Shown in pieces: positions 36,721-45,780 of a DNA stretch of 64,000 bases. The stretch lies in NCBI GenBank assembly GCA_964395665.1, contig CAYNDH010000002.1, positions 24,262-88,261 of the forward strand, written 5' to 3'. Within the stretch, counting starts at the first letter, position 1. Each line of letters starts with the position of its first letter. Below the pieces are notes generated by a model that was given only the letters and a program-made list of their open reading frames with translations, did not search any database and was not told the DNA's origin. The position numbers were made by a program, and so were the translations under genes. Origin of the DNA: JAEZAF01 sp964395665 (GTDB taxonomy: Bacteria; Chloroflexota; Anaerolineae; Aggregatilineales; Phototrophicaceae).

Positions 36721-36821
36721 GGTTAATGAGAAGACCATAATTGTTTATGGCTGCTCATGAAGACGGGTTTCATGCCCCAATATCTGCCCGGTGTCCGCTC
36801 ATAAGATGCTCATCGATGAGA

Positions 36822-37565
36822 TCAGGATGAGTCTTTATTACGGAAATTGACGAAACGATAGCCGACACCGCGCTCCGTCAGAATGTACTTCGGATTGGCT
36901 GGGTCCTGTTCGATCTTTTCGCGAAGGTAATTCACATACAGGCGTACATAGTGTGCCTCATCGCGATATTCATAGCCCCATACTTTCGCCAGAAGCTGAT
37001 CGTGCGGAACTGTCCAGCCTGCGTTTTCAATCAGATGATACAGCAGGCGGTACTCGGTAGGGCGCAGCTTGATATGCCTGCCTTCAACGATGACTTCGCG
37101 GCGGTTGAAATCCACCTGTAAGCGGTCATCGATGGCGAGTATAGCCTGATCCGGTGATGAAGACGGCATATCGGAACGGCGAAGCACGGCCTTGACACGG
37201 CTTGAGAGTTCGCGCGGGCCAAATGGCTTGGTGACGTAGTCGTCTGCGCCCAGTTCAAGGCCATAGACCTTGTCGTTTTCTTCGCCTTTCGCCGTCAGCA
37301 TGATAACCGGGATGCTCGAAAACTCGCGCAGCATCCGCAGGGTTTCGAATCCGTCGAGTTCGGGCATCATGACATCCAGCAGGACGACATCCGGCAGTTT
37401 GGTACGGATCGCTTCCAGCGCTTCCAGCCCGTTATGGGCTTCGATCACCCGATGCCCCTCAAGTTCGAGATTCATGCGGATGAAGCCGATCATACGGGGT
37501 TCATCATCGACAACGAGGATTAATTTGCTATCGCGGGCATTCGCCTTGGGTAGTTTGGTCGCCAT
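36822..37565 (-). CDS. OmpR/PhoB-family response regulator
   Basis: 247 residues. The receiver domain (about 14-130) has the acidic pair in LVVDDEPRM, the phospho-acceptor Asp in VVLLDVMMPELDG, the Thr in VIMLTAKG and the Lys in DDYVTKPFGPREL. The C-terminal winged helix (about 145-240) has IKLRPTEYRLLYHLIENAG, VWGYEYRDEAHYVRLYVNYLREKIE and ILTERGVGYRF. No histidine kinase gene is adjacent, so it is an orphan in this window. It is upstream of the Pfa operon on the same strand (254 bases) and could regulate it, but nothing in the sequence proves that. Confidence 0.96.
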   Translation of the reverse strand: MATKLPKANARDSKLILVVDDEPRMIGFIRMNLELEGHRVIEAHNGLEALEAIRTKLPDVVLLDVMMPELDGFETLRMLREFSSIPVIMLTAKGEENDKVYGLELGADDYVTKPFGPRELSSRVKAVLRRSDMPSSSPDQAILAIDDRLQVDFNRREVIVEGRHIKLRPTEYRLLYHLIENAGWTVPHDQLLAKVWGYEYRDEAHYVRLYVNYLREKIEQDPANPKYILTERGVGYRFVNFRNKDSS

Positions 37566-37590
37566 CCTCTGCTTCCTGACTGTAATTTAT

Positions 37591-37616
37591 GAAGGCGCAT
37601 ACCCGTATGCGCCTTC
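37591..37616. terminator. Strong hairpin upstream of the response regulator
   Basis: An 11-bp perfect stem (GAAGGCGCATA / TATGCGCCTTC) with a 4-base loop, 26 bases before the response regulator start. No T-run on either strand. It could end transcripts from the gene upstream, or be a 5' UTR structure. Confidence 0.5.
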
Positions 37617-37742
37617 CAACATTGTTCTATTTATACCATTTCAGGGCGTTTAAAAACAGTTCGAGCAGGTGAGAGGTTACAGAACACGTTGGTTGTCCGT
37701 TGAGCTGCTGTGTGCCTGATCGACAGGTGTGAACAGCAGCCG

Positions 37743-37991
37743 TTAGTCCCCACGGAATGGCAGCGGGAATTCCAGTTCTTCATCTGCGCCGGGGATGACC
37801 TGTACAAAGTTGATACGCCACCATGGAAGGATGATCGTATTCACGCCTTCGTCGATCCAGTTTACTTCCTTGTCGGCGCGGTCGCGGGGATTACGCCCAA
37901 CGATCACGACATCGGTCGTGGTGGGCATTTCGTCACAGTCCACTTTGACCGGGTCCTGGTTTGCGATATGTATCAGTAAGGTAACTGCCAT
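37743..37991 (-). CDS. Small acidic protein of unknown function
   Basis: 82 residues from the ATG at 37991 (MAVTLLIHIANQDPVKVDCD...), preceded by the purine-rich GAGGTTGAG. An in-frame GTG 15 bases further up is less likely. It contains DVVIVGRNPRDRADKEVNW and a Trp-rich ILPWWRINFVQVIP segment, with no signal peptide or membrane helix. Codon use and spacing look like a real gene. It lies between the FHA gene and the response regulator, all on the same strand. I do not recognise the family. Confidence 0.7.
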   Translation of the reverse strand: MAVTLLIHIANQDPVKVDCDEMPTTTDVVIVGRNPRDRADKEVNWIDEGVNTIILPWWRINFVQVIPGADEELEFPLPFRGD

Positions 37992-38099
37992 TAGTCTCAA
38001 CCTCACGATCTGCGTGGCAGCAGGTTATCAGGTTCCATGAAAACAACTCGGTTAACGTTATCATCACTTTAACCGATAAATGTCAGCCTGAAACATAAG

Positions 38100-38606
38100 C
38101 TACTTGAAGTAAATATGTGCGACCAGTTTCCCTAAACGGATTTCATCACCATCGCGCAGCACTCTGGGCTGATCCGGGAAGAGGCGCTGCCCGTTCAGGT
38201 GAGTGCCGTTGGAACTGCCCATATCGACAATCGTCAGCGTGTCTTCGCTTCGCTCGACGGCGGCATGGATACGCGAGACACCCTTTTCAAGGGCGCCGTA
38301 TGGGGATAGGTCGAAATCAGGCTGGACCGGGCTGGTGGCGTCGGCGCGGCCAAAGATCGTCCGTTTTGCAGGCTGGAGAAGGACAGGTTCAGGAGCATCG
38401 CGGAAGTGCAGCATAACACTTGATCCGACCGAGAAACGTGCGGTTCCCCAGGTTGCCTTGGCTGAGAGATCTGTCGGAAGCTGATCGAACTGACGTGTTG
38501 GCAGGGTAGCATTTACCCGGTCATCAACGTTCAGATCCTGACCGCATTCTTCGCAGAACAGAATCCCTTCAAGATTTTTTTCTCCACAATATGGGCAAAG
38601 CCTCAT
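38100..38606 (-). CDS. Zinc-ribbon and FHA domain protein
   Basis: 168 residues. The N-terminal zinc ribbon has two CxxC pairs (CPYCGEKN...CEECGQDL). A forkhead-associated domain (about 80-165) shows FGRA, GVSRIHA (Ser-Arg-x-His) and MGSSNGTHLNGQRL, the residues that bind phosphothreonine. It would recognise proteins phosphorylated by the kinase encoded four genes up the operon. Spacing to the DnaJ-VWA gene is 47 bases. No membrane segment. It is probably an adaptor in the phospho-signalling module. Confidence 0.93.
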   Translation of the reverse strand: MRLCPYCGEKNLEGILFCEECGQDLNVDDRVNATLPTRQFDQLPTDLSAKATWGTARFSVGSSVMLHFRDAPEPVLLQPAKRTIFGRADATSPVQPDFDLSPYGALEKGVSRIHAAVERSEDTLTIVDMGSSNGTHLNGQRLFPDQPRVLRDGDEIRLGKLVAHIYFK

Positions 38607-38653
38607 ACGTTTACTCCTACAGGGATGCGGGATGTCGCTTGAACGATCCCGGA

Positions 38654-40144
38654 TCAGACATCTTCACCCGATCCCAGCAATAAATGGCGCGTCTGATATT
38701 TAATGGTCATGCGGCCCTTGTCAGAAAACCCGCTGGTATGCGCGACACGCCGCGCTTCGGTCAGTGCCTGCGTTGCCAGTTCGTTCTGGCCGAGTGCAAG
38801 CAGACGAGTCGCAAGATTTTCCAGCCGACGGGTGGCTTCGGCAATATTCCCGGTGAGCAGGGCTTCCTGTGCTTTCTCCTGAAGGCGATACAGAGTCAGT
38901 TTACTGAGCGCATCAAGGATCGCGGTGGATGGTTTTTCGAGATCTGGCCGCTCCACAACTTCGACGGTGATGTCACTCACGCTCTGACGATGCTGCTGTT
39001 TGTTTTGCAACACGTCACCTTGAGCCACGAGACGTGCAACGGGGCGGAATCCCATCTCCATGCCAGGTGGAAGCTGAAGCTGAAGCAGAACTGATAATGA
39101 GCGCTCGAACTGTAGATTCCCAAGATGGAGTTCACCAGCTTCAAGATCCAGCGGCTGCGGGTTGGGATTGAGGCGAAAGGCCATCTCGATCTTGACATCA
39201 GCTTCCGGCGCGACGCTCATCCGCATCCGCTCGGCAAAGGCATTTGCCAGCCCGCGCACACGGTCATTCAGAAAGCGAACCACTGCACCCGCGGTATTGA
39301 TATACTCGGAAGAGCCGCCGGTTTTACTCGCCAGTGCGTCAAGGAATTCATCATTCCATTCGTCGCCCAAGCCCATTGCGCTGATGCCGATCCCTTCCTT
39401 TGCGGCCTGTTGTGCCAGCTCAAGACACTGTTCCTGATCGCCAAAGGTACGGCCATCTGTCAGCAGGATAATGTGATTGACCAGCTTCGGCCCAAGGAAC
39501 TGACGGTTCTGCTGAACACCGGCTGCCAGCCCGTGATAGATCTCTGTGCCGCCGGACGCCCCGAACATGCTGACACGGGCCTTGAGCGCCAGTTTATCGC
39601 GTACGGGTGTAGCCGGGATAATGACCTCTGCACGGTCGCTGAAGGTGACGACCGAGACAATATCATCGGTATTCAGACCGTCGATAATCTGATGGGCGGC
39701 GACTTTCACCTTTTCCAGACGTGGGCCGTTCATCGAGTTGCTGCGATCAAGAACCAGTGTCAGGTTCAGCCGTGCTTCGCGCTTGTCTTCAGAGGACAGG
39801 GCGGCACGATGGTCTGGATTGATCTCTGCCAGCAGATAGAGAACCTGCGGTTCAGGCAGCAGGGGCAATTTGCGACGACTGGGTGTGACACGCATCGTGA
39901 AGTTAAGGTCGCCTTGCTCGCGAAGCCGACGAACTTTTTCGTCGTACATGCGGCGCTTGATCGCATCGTTGAGCAGATCATGCGCCGCAGAGATATCGCG
40001 GAATTGCAGCGCTGCGCCCGGATGGTTTGGGTTAGTATCCGGATGCAGGCGTCGCGCAATTCGTCGATAGGCGTTCTTAATGTCTTCGGCGGTGGCAGAA
40101 GTCGCGACGCCCAATATTTCATAGGGGTCGAAATCAAGCGACAT
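38654..40144 (-). CDS. DnaJ domain - von Willebrand A domain fusion protein
   Basis: 496 residues. The J domain (about 5-70) has DPYEILGVATSATAEDIKNAY and the HPD motif in RRLHPDTNP, so it could stimulate a DnaK-type ATPase. After a short basic stretch comes a VWA domain (about 125-310) with a MIDAS-like site: DRSNSMNG (DxSxS), Thr in GGTEIYHG, and Asp in LLTDGRTFGD. The C-terminal part is helical with a LARRL..ATRL..LGQNELATQAL repeat-like stretch. It follows the PP2C gene by 11 bases. VWA proteins with kinase and phosphatase partners are known (TerY-P type); the J-domain fusion is unusual. Cytoplasmic. Confidence 0.92.
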   Translation of the reverse strand: MSLDFDPYEILGVATSATAEDIKNAYRRIARRLHPDTNPNHPGAALQFRDISAAHDLLNDAIKRRMYDEKVRRLREQGDLNFTMRVTPSRRKLPLLPEPQVLYLLAEINPDHRAALSSEDKREARLNLTLVLDRSNSMNGPRLEKVKVAAHQIIDGLNTDDIVSVVTFSDRAEVIIPATPVRDKLALKARVSMFGASGGTEIYHGLAAGVQQNRQFLGPKLVNHIILLTDGRTFGDQEQCLELAQQAAKEGIGISAMGLGDEWNDEFLDALASKTGGSSEYINTAGAVVRFLNDRVRGLANAFAERMRMSVAPEADVKIEMAFRLNPNPQPLDLEAGELHLGNLQFERSLSVLLQLQLPPGMEMGFRPVARLVAQGDVLQNKQQHRQSVSDITVEVVERPDLEKPSTAILDALSKLTLYRLQEKAQEALLTGNIAEATRRLENLATRLLALGQNELATQALTEARRVAHTSGFSDKGRMTIKYQTRHLLLGSGEDV

Positions 40145-40155
40145 AATCTGACTGC

Positions 40156-41250
40156 TTACCTGGGTATTTTCAAGATGATCGCGGTGATATTATCTTTCCC
40201 GCCACGCGCATTTGCGAGCGCAAGGAGCTTGTCACAGGCTTCCTGGGGCGGGTTCGACATAACAACTTCGCTGAGTTCAGTTTTTGATATTTGACTCCAG
40301 AGGCCGTCACTACAGATCAGAACACGGGAGTCCGGTGGTAGTCGCCGCGTCAGGGTATCCACTTCCAGATTTTCACTCTGCCCGATAGCACGGTACAGCA
40401 TGTGCGTCTGGGGATGATCCGGAGCCTCTGCCTCGCTGATATGATCGAGTTCGATCAGGCGCTGCACGAGTGAATGATCACGGGTAATCTGCTCTGCGCC
40501 GTCGGTGCCAGTGATGATATAGGCGCGGCTGTCTCCAACATGGGCGACATAGGCCAGATCGTTCACAACGGCCATCGCTGTGACCGTCGTGCCGCCTTCA
40601 GGCACATTCATCAGCACTTCGCTGTTGGCTTTTTCCACGGCTTTCGTCATGGTTTCAACCAGTGTAGGCCGGTCATCGTCGGGTTTAGCGTTGAGCAGTG
40701 GAAGATAAACATTGCTCAGGACATGCGATGCGACCACCCGGGCGGTGAGAGCCGAAGCCTTTTCGCCATCGTGATGACCGCCCATGCCATCGGCAACAAT
40801 GAACAGGCCGAAGTCGGGCCGCTCGTCTACACTTCTGTTTGTCGAGAGGAACGAAAATGTTGAGTCCTGATTGTTGGTGCGGATCAGGCCGATATCAGAA
40901 GCCTGAGCGAAGATCATATGTTCGCTGTTATTGCTGATCGACCGCTCTGGCGCCAGGGGACGGGTGATATTATCCTGCATCATCGGCAGTGGGGCAGTCG
41001 CCCCGATACCGGTTCGCTGGGGTGGTGTAATCGGCGGCATGGTGTCCTCTGCATCGTCCGTGCTGGTCGGCTCAGACGGTGCTGTTTCGTTTTCTGTAGA
41101 ATTCATCACTTCTTCAGTTTTTTTCTGAGGATCTGCGCTGTTGGAAGGCGGTTTGTAAGGCCCACCTGGCAAGGGCTTCGTTTTATCTTCCTCTTGCATC
41201 GCATCCATTTCTTCTTCGGTTTTGCCGAATAAACGACGAAACAAGTCCAT
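40156..41250 (-). CDS. PP2C-family protein Ser/Thr phosphatase
   Basis: 364 residues. The first about 115 are a Pro/Thr/Glu-rich, low-complexity leader with no domain. The PP2C domain (about 120-364) shows the metal-binding and catalytic motifs GLIRTNNQDS, FIVADGMGGHHDGEKAS, YVAHVGDSRAYI, HMLYRAIGQ and LICSDGLWSQI, ending in GGKDNITAIILKI. It would reverse phosphorylation by the neighbouring kinase. It lies 87 bases after the kinase gene and 11 bases before the DnaJ-VWA gene. Confidence 0.96.
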   Translation of the reverse strand: MDLFRRLFGKTEEEMDAMQEEDKTKPLPGGPYKPPSNSADPQKKTEEVMNSTENETAPSEPTSTDDAEDTMPPITPPQRTGIGATAPLPMMQDNITRPLAPERSISNNSEHMIFAQASDIGLIRTNNQDSTFSFLSTNRSVDERPDFGLFIVADGMGGHHDGEKASALTARVVASHVLSNVYLPLLNAKPDDDRPTLVETMTKAVEKANSEVLMNVPEGGTTVTAMAVVNDLAYVAHVGDSRAYIITGTDGAEQITRDHSLVQRLIELDHISEAEAPDHPQTHMLYRAIGQSENLEVDTLTRRLPPDSRVLICSDGLWSQISKTELSEVVMSNPPQEACDKLLALANARGGKDNITAIILKIPR

Positions 41251-41337
41251 AGAGACCCCACACTTCCTTCAGAAAATCAACCGGCGTTCGTGTATACATT
41301 CGCTGACAGACGCCACGAAATCGAACTCAATTATACG

Positions 41338-43278
41338 CTATCCCACTAAGGGGAGAGCATACAGGGTTCGATCCATCGACGCAATAAGAATAACATTCTC
41401 GACGACAAAGGGTGTCGATGTGATCTGACCTTTTGTCTCGAACTTCCACTGCTCTCTACCTGTTTTGGCTTCAAGGCAGTAGAAGAAACCGTCCGTTCCG
41501 CCGAAGTAGACCGAATGCTGAAAGACCGTTGGCGAACCGACAATAGGCTTATCGAGCTTGTACTTCCACTTTTCTCTGGCCGAGTCGGCGCTGAGGGCAT
41601 AGAAGTAGCCATCTGTAGAGCCGAAGTAGACGATGCCATCGACCACGGTCGGCGAAGAGATGATCGGCCCCTGCGTGCGGTAGCGCCACACGATATAACC
41701 GCTGGACGCGTCCATGGCGTACATCGTGCCATCGAAAGAGCCAAAGTAGCATAAATTTTCTTTCGTGTCTACGAAGGGGGACGAATTGACCGATCGTTTG
41801 ACACGGGCCGCCCACTTTCGCTTGCCTGAAAGCTCCAGTCCGACCAGATCACCTTCGTCAGATGCTGCGATGACCAGTTCATTGGATACAAATGGGCAGA
41901 TGCGAACGGGTGCGCCCATATCGTATTCCCATAACATGCGGCCATTGCCGGCGAAGAGGGCATAGAGTTTCCCGTCGTCGCTTCCAAAGAAGACATGATC
42001 ATGGGCCAGTCGTCCGCTGCTGCGGATGCGGCCTTTTGTCTCAAATGTCCAGCTTATGCGCCCGGTGCGGAAATCGACCGCACGAAAGACCATATCTTCG
42101 GAGCCAAATAACACGGTATTGTTCGGAGAGTCCACAACTGGTGTCGAGACGATCCCGCCCTCGGTGTGGAACTTCCAGAGCTGCTCACCATTTTCCAGTT
42201 TCAGCGCCCACATATTGGTGTCATATGACCCGATGAAGGCCATATTACGGTAGGCAGTGGGGCTTCCACGGATCTCGTCTTCCGTCGCGAACTTCCAGCG
42301 CGGCTGAATTGAACTGGCCGGTTCGAGATCATCGAAGAAGTTGGTCAGCGGTGGCGCGCCTTCCGACACAGGGATGCCTGTGCTGACAGGAATCTGCGGC
42401 GCATTCAGACGCATACGCGCCTGTTCAAGCGCTTCTTTCATCGCGCCTGCTGACGCATAGCGATTTTCCGGCTTGGCGTCGAGTGCCTTTTCGACAATCG
42501 TCACCAGGGTTGTGGGTACCGAGCTGTTAAGCACTGAGATCGGGCGCTCATTAAAGCTGAATGGTGGCTCCAGACGAGGATCGCTGCGCGTCAGGATATG
42601 ATGCAGCGTTGCGCCCAGTGCATAGACATCGCTGAGCGGGCTGACTTCACCTCGATATTGCTCCGGGGCAGAGTAGCCTTCCGTGCCGATCATGGTATGT
42701 TTGCGGCCATCCTGAATGAACTGCTTCGCGATGCCGAAGTCGATCAGGCGGACTTTGCCCAGACTGTCGATCATGATATTGGCGGGCTTCATATCACGGA
42801 AGATGATCGGATCTGGCTTATGACTGTGCAGATAATCCAGCACGTCACACAGATCAATGGCCCATTCCATGATCTTGTTGACCGGCAGTTCACGGGTCTT
42901 GTTCAGCACCAGTTCCAGATCATTGCCGTTGACGTATTCCATAATGAGATAAGCACGCTCATTCTCGTCAAAGAAGTCATAGATCTTGGGAATGGCGGTA
43001 TGTGTCAGCCCGGCAAGGATGTCAGCCTCACGCCGGAATGTTTTAAGCATACTGTCACGCTGGGCAGGTGTTGACCCGTGTGTCAGCATTTCCTTGATGG
43101 CGACCAGACGTTTTGCTTCTGCAAACCGCATATCTCGTGCCTGATACACGGTCCCCATGCCACCACCGCCGACGACTCCCAGAATCATATAACGATTCAT
43201 CAGAAGGGTATTCGGCTTAAGAGAGCCTTCTACGTAATTGGCATCTCCCAAATCACCCAAATGCGCTGTTTCGGGCAT
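41338..43278 (-). CDS. Ser/Thr protein kinase with C-terminal PQQ-like β-propeller
   Basis: 646 residues. Hanks-type kinase (about 30-285): VVGGGGMGTVYQA, VAIKEML, FRDMKPANIM (the HRD motif reads FRD), IDFGIAKQF and GTEGYSAPEQYRG. A linker and then a propeller (about 325-646) made of repeated PQQ/quinoprotein-like blades, for example VYFGSTDGYFYAL, EKWKYKLDKPIVGSPTV and REQWKFETKGQI. No transmembrane helix is seen between the two parts, so the propeller is likely cytoplasmic, unlike many PknB-type kinases. It is the first gene of the leftward signalling operon and has a good promoter upstream (43350-43378). Confidence 0.95.
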   Translation of the reverse strand: MPETAHLGDLGDANYVEGSLKPNTLLMNRYMILGVVGGGGMGTVYQARDMRFAEAKRLVAIKEMLTHGSTPAQRDSMLKTFRREADILAGLTHTAIPKIYDFFDENERAYLIMEYVNGNDLELVLNKTRELPVNKIMEWAIDLCDVLDYLHSHKPDPIIFRDMKPANIMIDSLGKVRLIDFGIAKQFIQDGRKHTMIGTEGYSAPEQYRGEVSPLSDVYALGATLHHILTRSDPRLEPPFSFNERPISVLNSSVPTTLVTIVEKALDAKPENRYASAGAMKEALEQARMRLNAPQIPVSTGIPVSEGAPPLTNFFDDLEPASSIQPRWKFATEDEIRGSPTAYRNMAFIGSYDTNMWALKLENGEQLWKFHTEGGIVSTPVVDSPNNTVLFGSEDMVFRAVDFRTGRISWTFETKGRIRSSGRLAHDHVFFGSDDGKLYALFAGNGRMLWEYDMGAPVRICPFVSNELVIAASDEGDLVGLELSGKRKWAARVKRSVNSSPFVDTKENLCYFGSFDGTMYAMDASSGYIVWRYRTQGPIISSPTVVDGIVYFGSTDGYFYALSADSAREKWKYKLDKPIVGSPTVFQHSVYFGGTDGFFYCLEAKTGREQWKFETKGQITSTPFVVENVILIASMDRTLYALPLVG

Positions 43279-43349
43279 GACGTGGTTTTCCTATAATTGA
43301 TAATTCGCTATGAGAGGCGATTGAATGAGGTATAAGACCTTCTTGAATT

Positions 43350-43378
43350 ATTATAGTGAACCTGCCACAATACTGCAA
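43350..43378 (-). promoter_or_regulatory. σ70-type promoter of the kinase/phosphatase operon
   Basis: On the minus strand, TTGCAG (43373-43378) and a perfect TATAAT (43350-43355) are separated by exactly 17 bases, about 70 bases upstream of the kinase start. It lies in the 141-base divergent region shared with hemW. Confidence 0.7.
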
Positions 43379-43419
43379 TTAAGCAACCTTAACGAACTGG
43401 TTAACGGCGACCTGCCTGT

Positions 43420-44613
43420 ATGTTTCCATTAGTGTCATCCGCTTCACTGCTTTCGCTTTACCTTCACATCCCATTCTGCACAACCAAATGCACCTACTGT
43501 GCCTTTAATACCTACACCCAACTGGAAAATCTGATCCCGGCGTTTGTTGATGCGCTGATCCATGAGATTCAGTTTCTGGCACAAGGGGCAGAGACACGTC
43601 AGCAGGTGGGGACGATTTTCGTCGGGGGCGGCACACCGACACTGTTGACCGCTGCACAATTCAGACTTATTTTCGCGGCGATTCATACCCATTTCGATGT
43701 GATACCGGATGCCGAGATCACGATTGAGGCCAATCCGAACGATCTTGTGCCTGAATATCTGCACGAGCTGCGTCAGATGGGGATTAATCGCCTGAGCATC
43801 GGGATGCAGTCTTCGAATCCCAACGAACTGCGGCTGTTCGCACGTCGCCATGATTACGCTGTTGTGCAGCAGGTGATGCCGCAGGTGCGTGCTGCCGGGT
43901 TCGATAATGTCAATCTGGATCTGATCTACGGCGTGCCGCATCAGACGCTGGATACATGGCGTGAGACGCTTCAGGCCGCGCTGGATTTTGATCCGGAGCA
44001 TCTGTCACTGTATGCGCTGGGCCTTGAAGAAGGAACACCGCTGAAAGACTGGGTGGATAAAGGCAGTATCCCCGCGCCGGATGATGACCTTGCAGCAGAT
44101 ATGTATGATCTCGCTACCGAGATGCTGGGTGCAGCGGGACATGAGCAGTATGAAATCAGTAACTGGAGCAAACCCGGCAGAACATGTCGGCATAATCTAC
44201 AGTACTGGCACAATCTGCCTTATGCCGGACTGGGGCCGGGCGCACATGGTTTTGCCGGTGGTGTGCGCTATGCGACGCTTTTGTCTCCACAGCGCTATAT
44301 CAAGGCAGTGGAAGGAGCATGGGACGCGCAGCAGCAGTATGACTTCCCCTATACACCGGCCACAGTCGATGCTGTAGAGGTCGATCAGGATGCAGAAATC
44401 GCTGAAACCCTGATTATGAACCTGCGTCTTACACAGGAAGGCATCCAGCGCCAGGCCTTCGAGCAGCGCTTTGGTGTCGATCTGCTGGATCTGCATGGCG
44501 ATGTGCTGCGGAAATATCAATCGTATGGCCTGATTGAACTGGACGCACAGCGTATCCGCCTGACATCGAAAGGGCGTTTGTTGAGCAATACGATCTTCCG
44601 GGAGCTGGTGTAG
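43420..44613 (+). CDS. hemW: HemW-like radical SAM protein
   Basis: 397 residues. The radical-SAM cluster motif CTTKCTYCAF (Cx3Cx2C) sits near the N-terminus after LYLHIPF, followed by VGGGTPTLL and INRLSIGMQS, all typical of the HemN/HemW family. The residue pattern after the third Cys (AF rather than xC) points to HemW, a heme chaperone, rather than HemN, the oxygen-independent coproporphyrinogen III oxidase. The C-terminal helix-rich domain with ETLIMNLRLTQEGI is as in HemW. The stop codon is directly followed by the ATG of the next gene, so the two are probably co-translated. Confidence 0.9.
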   Translation: MFPLVSSASLLSLYLHIPFCTTKCTYCAFNTYTQLENLIPAFVDALIHEIQFLAQGAETRQQVGTIFVGGGTPTLLTAAQFRLIFAAIHTHFDVIPDAEITIEANPNDLVPEYLHELRQMGINRLSIGMQSSNPNELRLFARRHDYAVVQQVMPQVRAAGFDNVNLDLIYGVPHQTLDTWRETLQAALDFDPEHLSLYALGLEEGTPLKDWVDKGSIPAPDDDLAADMYDLATEMLGAAGHEQYEISNWSKPGRTCRHNLQYWHNLPYAGLGPGAHGFAGGVRYATLLSPQRYIKAVEGAWDAQQQYDFPYTPATVDAVEVDQDAEIAETLIMNLRLTQEGIQRQAFEQRFGVDLLDLHGDVLRKYQSYGLIELDAQRIRLTSKGRLLSNTIFRELV

Positions 44614-45777
44614 ATGTTATCAATTCTGAAGCGCTGGACACTGCTGCTCACTGGCCTGATTGTGAGCATGGCGGGAATAGTCACAGCACAGGACAGTCAG
44701 CCGCTGACGGGTGTCATCAACGAGAGGATCGGCCTGTTCGATGGACCCGGCAACACCTATAAACCGGTGGCGACGCTGGCCGCTGGCACTGAAGTCAACG
44801 TGCGTGGGCGTACCCTTGCGGGGAACTGGCTTTACGTCACGCTTGACCGGGCAGAATCGCTGGAAGGCTGGGCGATGACGGGTTATGTCACCCTGCCTGA
44901 AGACGCTGTATTCAGCCGTGTACCGGTTATCCGTGCTTATCTGGATGCCGAAGTGGACAATGTCTTTGATCCGCTGCTGAAAGAGCTGTACGGTGTACCA
45001 ATTCTGCCGGAAATTGATGAGGATGTCTGTGCGCTGTATCAAACGGCGGTAGAGGCGGGGCGTGAGCCGTTTGTGATCTCGAAAGTAGGGGATTCCAACA
45101 GCGCGGCGGCGGGTTATCTCACACCGATCGGGCAGGGCAAGGTTGAATTGGGGCCGTATGATTACCTGACTGATGCGGTCGATGCGTTTGGCCCGTCGAT
45201 GGCGATCGAGAGTGCAGCGACGCGGGTGGGTATGAGCAGCACCGCGATTTTTGACCCGATGTGGAGCAATCGCGAAGTGTGTGAGGCCGGAGAAACACCG
45301 CTGGCCTGCGAGTACCGGCGGACTAATCCCGCGATTGCTGTGATCATGTTCGGGGCGAATGATGTTCGCATACTGAACAGTGAAGGCTATGAGGCGCAGC
45401 TGCGGCGTGTGATCGAAGCGACACTCGACGCCGATATTCTCCCTTTGATCATCTCATTCAGCACGAATCCGCAGGTCGATAATTATTATCAGACACTGGT
45501 GTTTAACCAGATCACGCTGCACCTGGCACAGGAATATGAGGTGCCGTATGTCAACTTCTGGTCGGCAGGCCGTAATCTGCTGAATGGTGGCGTTGGTCCT
45601 GATAACGTGCATCTGACTGATCCGGGTGCGAGCTTTCGCCTTGGCAGTAATGAGTCGCGCTATGGGATGACGCTGCATAATCTGATGGTCCTCAATACGC
45701 TCGATCAACTGCTGCAAAAATGCACAGATGACATGCTGGTGCCAACACCTGAAGTTACTCAGGAAGGAGATCAGTAA
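44614..45777 (+). CDS. Secreted SH3-like / SGNH hydrolase-like protein
   Basis: 387 residues. Signal peptide (MLSILKRWTLLLTGLIVSMAG...), then a bacterial SH3-like domain (about 30-95: IGLFDGPGNTYKPVATLAAG...GWAMTGYVTL), then an SGNH/GDSL-type domain. It has GDSNS (about residue 158, possible nucleophile Ser), GANDV (block III GxND) and DNVHLT (DxxH, block V). Cleavage of ester groups on sugars or lipids is the family role; the substrate is not known. It follows hemW with no spacing. Its neighbour at 45781 is a paralogue, and a third relative lies at 63116-64000. Confidence 0.85.
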   Translation: MLSILKRWTLLLTGLIVSMAGIVTAQDSQPLTGVINERIGLFDGPGNTYKPVATLAAGTEVNVRGRTLAGNWLYVTLDRAESLEGWAMTGYVTLPEDAVFSRVPVIRAYLDAEVDNVFDPLLKELYGVPILPEIDEDVCALYQTAVEAGREPFVISKVGDSNSAAAGYLTPIGQGKVELGPYDYLTDAVDAFGPSMAIESAATRVGMSSTAIFDPMWSNREVCEAGETPLACEYRRTNPAIAVIMFGANDVRILNSEGYEAQLRRVIEATLDADILPLIISFSTNPQVDNYYQTLVFNQITLHLAQEYEVPYVNFWSAGRNLLNGGVGPDNVHLTDPGASFRLGSNESRYGMTLHNLMVLNTLDQLLQKCTDDMLVPTPEVTQEGDQ

Positions 45778-45780
45778 CCT

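Noticed and set aside
39125..40294. Long open frame (389 codons) opposite the DnaJ-VWA gene
   Set aside because: It is fully antisense to a well supported gene with clear motifs, has no domain of its own and no ribosome site; it reflects codon bias.
43420..44613. Coproporphyrinogen III dehydrogenase (HemN)
   Set aside because: The residue after the third cluster Cys and the C-terminal domain fit HemW better.
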